Below, piece after piece: positions 59,316 through 64,000 of a DNA stretch of 64,000 nucleotides; position 1 is the stretch's first letter; the number at the start of each line of letters is the position of its first letter. Both the position numbers and the translations under genes were made by a program. This DNA comes from Aquihabitans sp. G128 (GTDB lineage Bacteria > Actinomycetota > Acidimicrobiia > Acidimicrobiales > Iamiaceae). The notes under the pieces were generated by a model. That model was not told the origin of the DNA and searched no databases. It was given only the letters and a program-made list of their open reading frames with translations. The DNA is taken from contig NZ_CP077604.1 in assembly GCF_019048865.1 (NCBI RefSeq), forward strand, positions 124,001 to 188,000. The letters run 5' to 3'.

Positions 59316-60479
59316 ATGGACTTCGACTTCAGCGACGAGACCGAGCAGTTCCGGAAGGTGGTCCGCGACTTCGCCGAGACCGCCGTCGCCCCCCACGCCG
59401 AGGCGTGGGATCGCGACCACACCTTCCCCACCGACGTGATCCTGGCCATGGGCGAGCTGGGGCTGTTCGGGCTCCCGTTCCCCGAGGAGTACGGCGGCTC
59501 GGGATCGGACTTCACCACCTTCTGCGTGGCCATCGAAGAGCTCGCACGGGTGGACCAGTCGGTCGCCATCACCCTCGAGGCCGGCGTGGGCCTCGGAGCC
59601 AACCCCATCTTCCAGTTCGGCACCGAGGAGCAGAAGCAGACCTGGCTGCCCGACCTGTGCGCCGGCCGGACGCTCGGCGGCTTCGGCCTCACCGAGCCCG
59701 AGGCCGGCAGCGATGCCGGCGGGACCCGCACCCGGGCGGCGTTCGACGACGCCACCGGCGAGTGGGTGCTCAACGGCGAGAAGGCGTTCATCACCAACTC
59801 CGGGACCGACATCACGTCGATCGTCACGGTCACGGCGCGCACCGATGCGCCCGGGAGCGCCGGCAAGCCGGAGATCTCGACGATCATCGTGCCGGCCGGG
59901 ACCCCGGGCTTCGAGGTCCAGCCGCCCTACCGGAAGATGGGCTGGCACGCCTCGGACACCCACGGCCTGACCTTCACCGACTGCCGGGTCCCGTCGGACC
60001 ACCTGCTCGGCGAGCGCGGCCGCGGGTTCGCCAACTTCCTGGCGATCCTCGACGACGGACGGGTGGCCATCGCCGCCCTGGCGGTGGGCGTGATCCAGGC
60101 CTGCCTGGAGCAGAGCGTCCAGTACGCCAAGGACCGCAATGCCTTCGGCAAGCCGATCGGGTCGTACCAGGCGGTGGCCTTCAAGTGCGCCGACCTGGCG
60201 GTCATGGCCGAGCAGGCACGGAACCTCACCTACCACGCTGCGTGGCTGAAGGACGTCGGCCGCCCCTTCAAGCAGGAGGCGGCCATGGCGAAGCTCTACG
60301 CCACCGAGGCGGCGGTCACCGCCACCCGGGAGGCCACGCAGATCTTCGGCGGCTACGGGTTCATCGACGAGACCCCCGTGGCCCGCCACTACCGCGACGC
60401 GAAGATCCTCGAGATCGGTGAGGGCACCTCCGAGGTCCAGCGGATGATCATCGCCCGAGGGCTCGGCCTCCCGATGTAG
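59316..60479 (+). CDS. Acyl-CoA dehydrogenase, short-chain/butyryl type
   Basis: A 387-residue intact FAD enzyme. 'FGLPFPEEYGGSGSDFTTFC', 'GGFGLTEPEAGSDAGGTRTR', 'VLNGEKAFITNSGTDITSIV', 'DRNAFGKPIGSYQAVAFKCA' and 'IFGGYGFIDETPVARHYRDA' match the classic family. The catalytic Glu is in 'ILEIGEGTSEVQRMIIARGL'. Unlike the fadE genes at 23385-27044 it has no KstR-like box nearby and looks like a housekeeping beta-oxidation or amino-acid-catabolism enzyme. ATG 59316 is divergent from pabB (84-nt gap). Confidence 0.92.
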   Translation: MDFDFSDETEQFRKVVRDFAETAVAPHAEAWDRDHTFPTDVILAMGELGLFGLPFPEEYGGSGSDFTTFCVAIEELARVDQSVAITLEAGVGLGANPIFQFGTEEQKQTWLPDLCAGRTLGGFGLTEPEAGSDAGGTRTRAAFDDATGEWVLNGEKAFITNSGTDITSIVTVTARTDAPGSAGKPEISTIIVPAGTPGFEVQPPYRKMGWHASDTHGLTFTDCRVPSDHLLGERGRGFANFLAILDDGRVAIAALAVGVIQACLEQSVQYAKDRNAFGKPIGSYQAVAFKCADLAVMAEQARNLTYHAAWLKDVGRPFKQEAAMAKLYATEAAVTATREATQIFGGYGFIDETPVARHYRDAKILEIGEGTSEVQRMIIARGLGLPM

Positions 60480-60489
60480 CCCGGGGCGC

Positions 60490-60525
60490 GATTGGCACCG
60501 ATTCTGCGCAGAATCGGCGCCAATC
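60490..60525. repeat. Dispersed 36-bp palindrome, copy 3
   Basis: The same element as at 48013 and 56254, with one arm mismatch (A at 60497). It begins 10 nt after the dehydrogenase stop and ends 45 nt before the LCP gene. Complementarity continues outward (GGGGCG on the left, CGCCCC on the right, slightly offset), giving an even longer stem. Position right after a stop suggests a terminator-like role. Confidence 0.85.
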
Positions 60526-60570
60526 GCCCCGCCTGGGTGGTGCCGAGGCGCGCTGGTACGCTCACCCGCC

Positions 60571-62103
60571 ATGTCCGCACGCTCCGCCGGCGGTCGGCTG
60601 CGGCGAACCTGGCCCCAACGACTGCTCATCTCGTTCAACGTGGCGTGCATCGTCGTGGCGCTCGTGGGTGCCGGCGCCGTGGCCTACGCCAAGCGGTCCG
60701 TCTCGCAGATCCACCGCCAGTACGAGATCAAGTCGAGCGACATCGAGACGGCGGAGAACCTCCCGCCGGGCGCCCCGCAGAACTTCCTCATCGTCGGCGT
60801 CGACTCCGACGAGGGCCTGTCCGCCGACGACCCCGTCCGCGACGGCCGCGACTCCGGCTCCGAGGCCGCCGGCGGCCTCCGGTCCGACACGATCATGGTC
60901 GTCCGCATCGACCCCGGCGAGACCAAGGCCCGCATCCTCTCGTTCCCCCGGGACCTCTGGGTCGACATCCCCGGCCACGGCAAGAACCGCATCAACTCCG
61001 CCATCCAGTACGGCGCGGACAGCGGGGCGGCGCTGCTGATAAAGACCCTGAAGACCAACTTCGACATCAGCATCAACCACTACGTGCAGGTCGACTTCGC
61101 CGGCTTCAAGAGCCTGGTCCAGCAGATCGGCGGCGTGAACGTGTACCTGTCGAACCCGGTGCGCGACGGCCGCTCGGGCCTGAACCAGCCGAACGCCGGC
61201 TGCGTCCTGCTCGACAAGGACCAGGCGCTGGCCTACGCGCGCAGCCGCCACCTGCAGTACCAGAACGCCAACGGCCGCTGGGTCGGCGACCCGACCTCCG
61301 ACCTCGGCCGCATCGAGCGCCAGCAGGACTTCGTGCAGCGCGTGATCCGCAGAGCCATCGAGCGCGGGGCCAAGAACCCCGCCACGCTCGCCCGCATGGT
61401 GAACACCGGCACCAAGAACATCACCCTGGACCCGTTCACCACCGGCCAGGACCTCATCAACCTGGGCAAGACGTTCAAGAACTACGACCCCGACACGCTG
61501 GCCACCGACACCCTCCCGGTGGTCGACGCGGTCCGGGGCGGCGCCGACGTGCTCGACCTGGTCACCCCCAAGGCCGAGCCGATCCTGGCCGCCTACCGCG
61601 GTACCGGTGCCACCGACGGGTCCGACATCGAGCCGTCGAGCGTCAACGTCGCCGTCATCAACGGCACCCGCAAGCTCAACCAGGGAGCCGACACCACCGC
61701 CGCGCTCGCCGCCCGCGGCTTCCAGACCGTCGCCCCGGCTCCTGACACCGACGTCCTGCGCACCGAGGTGCGCTACGCGCCCGGCCAGGAGGGCGAGGCC
61801 ATGCTCGTCGCCCGCTACCTGGTGGCCGACCCCACCCTGGTGCCGGTCGCCGACGCCGACGAGATCACCGTCGTGACCGGCCCGGACTTCCTGTCGGTGG
61901 CCGACTCGCCCCGCCCGGCCGACGAGATCGCCACCACCACGACCTCCACGACGTCGACCACCTCGACCACCTCCACGACCACGTCGACCACCACGCCGGG
62001 CACCGGCGCCACGACCACCACGGTCGATCGCACCCAGGACGACGAGGGCGGCCCCGTCGGCTACCTGCCGGGCACCCCGCCCGACGGCGAGTCCTGCGGC
62101 TGA
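60571..62103 (+). CDS. LytR-CpsA-Psr (LCP) family cell-wall glycopolymer ligase
   Basis: A 510-residue membrane-anchored enzyme that attaches undecaprenyl-linked polymers to peptidoglycan or arabinogalactan. There is one N-terminal membrane helix ('ISFNVACIVVALVGAGAVAY'). The LCP domain runs over residues 70-270 ('NFLIVGVDSDEG', 'RSDTIMVVRIDPGETKARIL', 'SFPRDLWVDIPGHGKNRINS', 'QALAYARSRHLQY', 'RIERQQDFVQRVIRRA'). A LytR_C domain is near 360-440 ('NVAVINGTRKLNQGA'). A Thr/Ser-rich tract near 452-480 and an acidic end follow. Together with ugd and uxs downstream it points to envelope polysaccharide work. Confidence 0.9.
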   Translation: MSARSAGGRLRRTWPQRLLISFNVACIVVALVGAGAVAYAKRSVSQIHRQYEIKSSDIETAENLPPGAPQNFLIVGVDSDEGLSADDPVRDGRDSGSEAAGGLRSDTIMVVRIDPGETKARILSFPRDLWVDIPGHGKNRINSAIQYGADSGAALLIKTLKTNFDISINHYVQVDFAGFKSLVQQIGGVNVYLSNPVRDGRSGLNQPNAGCVLLDKDQALAYARSRHLQYQNANGRWVGDPTSDLGRIERQQDFVQRVIRRAIERGAKNPATLARMVNTGTKNITLDPFTTGQDLINLGKTFKNYDPDTLATDTLPVVDAVRGGADVLDLVTPKAEPILAAYRGTGATDGSDIEPSSVNVAVINGTRKLNQGADTTAALAARGFQTVAPAPDTDVLRTEVRYAPGQEGEAMLVARYLVADPTLVPVADADEITVVTGPDFLSVADSPRPADEIATTTTSTTSTTSTTSTTTSTTTPGTGATTTTVDRTQDDEGGPVGYLPGTPPDGESCG

Positions 62104-62149
62104 CCGATCGCGGGGCCCCGAGGGGCTCGGCACTACGCTCGTACGCCAC

Positions 62150-63460
62150 ATGACCGAGACCGGGGAAGCAGCAGTGGGAAGCAAGATCGCGATCATCGGG
62201 ACCGGCTACGTGGGGCTCACCACCGGCGCCTGCCTGGCCCACCTCGGCCACACCGTCGTCTGCGCCGACGTCGTGCAGGCCAAGGTCGACTCGCTCAGCA
62301 AGGGCGAGGTCCCGATCCTCGAGGCCGGGCTCGACGAGCTGGTGGCCGAGGGCATCGCCGCCGGCCGGCTGTCGTTCGTGATGGGCGCCAAGAACGCCGT
62401 CACCGAGGCCGAGTTCGTCTACCTGTGCCTGCCCACCCCGCAGGGCGCCGACGGCGCCGCCGACCTGTCCTACATCCAGAGCGCGGCGGCCGAGATCGGC
62501 CCGCACGTGCTGGCCGACGCCGTGGTCATCAACAAGTCGACCGTGCCCGTGGGCTCGGTCGGCGAGGTCGAGAAGGCCCTGGGCCGCCCGGACGTGCACG
62601 TGGTGTCGAACCCGGAGTTCCTCCGGGAGGGCACCGCGGTCCAGGACTTCCTGCACCCCGACCGCGTGGTCATCGGCGGCCGTGACGAGGGCGCCGCCAA
62701 GCGGGTCGGCGACCTCTACGCCAAGCTCGAGGCCCCCACGCTGGTCACCGACCCCGCCTCGGCCGAGACCATCAAGTACGCCTCGAACGCCTTCCTCGCC
62801 ACCAAGATCAGCTTCGTCAACGCCATCGCCGCGGTGTGCGAGGCCGTGGGCGCGGATGTCGCCGACGTGGTCGAGGGCATGGGCTTCGACACGCGCATCG
62901 GCAGCGCCTTCCTCAACCCCGGCCCGGGTTGGGGCGGCAGCTGCTTCCCCAAGGACTCCCACGCGCTGGTGCGGATCGCCGAGAACGCCGGCTACACCTT
63001 CGGCCTCCTGCGGGCCGTGGTGGCCGTCAACGAGGAGCAGTTCGGTCGGGTGGCCAACAAGGTCAGCCGCCTGGCGGGCGGCTCGCTCGAGGGCAAGACC
63101 GTCGCCGTCTGGGGCGTCACCTTCAAGGCCCTCACCGACGACCTGCGCGACTCCCCGGCGCTCAACATCATCGCCCGGCTCCGCGAGCAGGGCGCCACCA
63201 TCCGGGCCTACGACCCGTCCGACCAGGACCCCTCCGATGCCCGCCTGGCCGGCATCGAGCTGGTGGCCGATCCGCTCGAAGCGGCCACCGGCGCCGACGT
63301 CCTGGCGGTGCTCACCGAGTGGCCCGAGTTCGCCGAGGTCGACCTCGGCCGGCTCGCCGAGGTCATCGGCGCCAAGAACGTGGTCGACGCCCGCAACCTG
63401 CTCGACCGGGACGACCTGAAGGCCCGGGGCTTCACCTACGAGGGCATCGGGCGCTCCTGA
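62150..63460 (+). CDS. ugd: UDP-glucose 6-dehydrogenase
   Basis: A 436-residue enzyme oxidising UDP-glucose to UDP-glucuronate with two NAD+. Rossmann motif '[20 protein letters not shown]' near residue 14, '[17 protein letters not shown]', '[20 protein letters not shown]', '[20 protein letters not shown]' and the catalytic Cys in '[17 protein letters not shown]' near 265. The UDP-binding C-terminal domain is complete ('[20 protein letters not shown]'). ATG 62150. Its stop TGA overlaps the ATG of the next gene, which uses its product. Confidence 0.93.
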   Translation: MTETGEAAVGSKIAIIGTGYVGLTTGACLAHLGHTVVCADVVQAKVDSLSKGEVPILEAGLDELVAEGIAAGRLSFVMGAKNAVTEAEFVYLCLPTPQGADGAADLSYIQSAAAEIGPHVLADAVVINKSTVPVGSVGEVEKALGRPDVHVVSNPEFLREGTAVQDFLHPDRVVIGGRDEGAAKRVGDLYAKLEAPTLVTDPASAETIKYASNAFLATKISFVNAIAAVCEAVGADVADVVEGMGFDTRIGSAFLNPGPGWGGSCFPKDSHALVRIAENAGYTFGLLRAVVAVNEEQFGRVANKVSRLAGGSLEGKTVAVWGVTFKALTDDLRDSPALNIIARLREQGATIRAYDPSDQDPSDARLAGIELVADPLEAATGADVLAVLTEWPEFAEVDLGRLAEVIGAKNVVDARNLLDRDDLKARGFTYEGIGRS

Positions 63461-64000
63461 TGGGACGGGTCGTCGTCACCGGCGGGGCCGGCTTCCTGGG
63501 GTCGCACATCTGCCACCGGCTGCTCGACCGCGGCGACGAGGTCGTCTGCCTCGACAACCTGATCACCGGCTCGCTCTCGAACATCGCCGACCTGTTCGGC
63601 CGCCGGGGCTTCGCCTTCGTCGAGCACGACGTCAGCACCTACGTCTGGGTGCCCGGCGACGTCGACGCCGTGCTGCACTTCGCCAGCCCCGCGTCGCCCA
63701 TCGACTTCGAGCGCATCCCGATCCAGATCCTGAAGGTCGGCAGCCTCGGCACCCACAACGCACTCGGCTTGGCCAAGGCCAAGGGCGCCCGCTTCTTCCT
63801 GGCCTCCACCAGCGAGGTCTACGGCGACCCGCAGGTCCACCCGCAGCCCGAGAGCTACTGGGGCAACGTCAACCCCATCGGTCCCCGGGGCGTCTACGAC
63901 GAGGCCAAGCGCTTCGCCGAGGCCATGACCATGGCGTACCACCGCCACCACGGGCTCGACGTCCGCATCGTGCGCATCTTCAACACCTACGGGCCCCAGA
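63460..64000 (+). CDS. UDP-glucuronate decarboxylase (UXS-type SDR), 3' end outside window
   Basis: The first 180 residues of an extended SDR. NAD motif '[20 protein letters not shown]', '[20 protein letters not shown]', '[20 protein letters not shown]', '[20 protein letters not shown]' with the catalytic Ser/Thr region, and Y-x3-K in '[17 protein letters not shown]'. The 'ASPASP' and 'STSEVYGDP' stretches are typical of UXS, which makes UDP-xylose from UDP-glucuronate. ATG 63460 overlaps the ugd stop, so substrate and product enzymes are coupled. The gene runs off the window. Confidence 0.88.
   Translation, partial: MGRVVVTGGAGFLGSHICHRLLDRGDEVVCLDNLITGSLSNIADLFGRRGFAFVEHDVSTYVWVPGDVDAVLHFASPASPIDFERIPIQILKVGSLGTHNALGLAKAKGARFFLASTSEVYGDPQVHPQPESYWGNVNPIGPRGVYDEAKRFAEAMTMAYHRHHGLDVRIVRIFNTYGPQ

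Noticed and set aside
48013-60525. Dispersed palindromes considered as CRISPR repeats or attachment sites
   Set aside because: Copies are thousands of bases apart, with no regular spacers, no cas genes, no integrase and no target-site duplication visible.
61930-62030. Repetitive ACC/ACG/TCG tract, considered as a microsatellite or CRISPR-like repeat
   Set aside because: It is in frame inside the LCP gene and encodes a Thr/Ser-rich linker; no spacers are present.

Overview
This 64 kb window comes from a very GC-rich actinobacterial chromosome. The evidence is pervasive G/C at third codon positions, many GTG starts, 4-nt stop/start overlaps, an actinobacterial sterol regulon, and a type VII (WXG100) secretion ATPase. 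The gene set (FadD19/Ltp3/Ltp4/FadE26/FadE27/KstR homologues, MurL-MurD2, SCO6745-type protein) fits Acidimicrobiia best; this placement is an inference. I see no rRNA, tRNA, CRISPR array, insertion sequence or prophage.

Layout. 1-3249: end of a MoxR-DUF58 / SpoIIM / RDD membrane cluster. 3341-9005: a branched-chain-type ABC importer (binding protein, fused LivH-LivM permease, LivG, LivF) and a small membrane protein. 9008-10583: a DUF899 protein and a divergent glycerophosphodiesterase-like protein. 10610-20383: a divergent sterol side-chain locus, with ltp3-ltp4-DUF35-DUF35 leftward and fadD19, an NMO/IpdC-like flavoprotein, an amidohydrolase, an enoyl-CoA hydratase and an MFS exporter rightward. 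Two KstR-like palindromes lie between the arms. 20398-22735: small accessory genes, including an HNH remnant. 22750-27044: a leftward fadE26-fadE27-fadE-kstR operon behind another KstR-like box. 27228-29179: a PAS-GGDEF-GAF protein behind a fourth box. 29166-33469: MeaB, an ion channel and methylmalonyl-CoA mutase. 33542-45599: a compact type VII secretion-like locus. 45730-53088: HAD phosphatase, LpdA-like flavoprotein, biotin carboxylase/BCCP, BirA and a secreted lipoprotein hydrolase. 53332-64000: MurL-MurD2, an unknown gene, PabC/PabB, an acyl-CoA dehydrogenase, an LCP ligase, UDP-glucose dehydrogenase and UDP-glucuronate decarboxylase (cut by the window end).

How the parts fit. Sterol side-chain breakdown (FadD19, FadE26/27, Ltp3/Ltp4 with DUF35 partners) releases propionyl-CoA. 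The biotin carboxylase subunit with BirA, and methylmalonyl-CoA mutase with MeaB, can carry that carbon into the TCA cycle. The KstR homologue sits at the end of the operon it probably represses. The right end is cell-envelope work.

The most novel part is the type VII-like locus. It has an FHA-bearing triple-ATPase EssC/EccC, several WXG100-like proteins and two paralogous EF-hand alpha/beta hydrolases. A conserved inverted repeat, TYGGGG-N6-SCCCAA, recurs in its intergenic gaps, and an FHA-like/HTH protein is encoded at its edge. No EccB, EccD or EccE is visible.

Caution: at least eight otherwise convincing genes change reading frame once or twice, mostly in G/C homopolymers. This looks more like residual indel errors in the assembly than decay, so I give corrected gene spans and flag each break.
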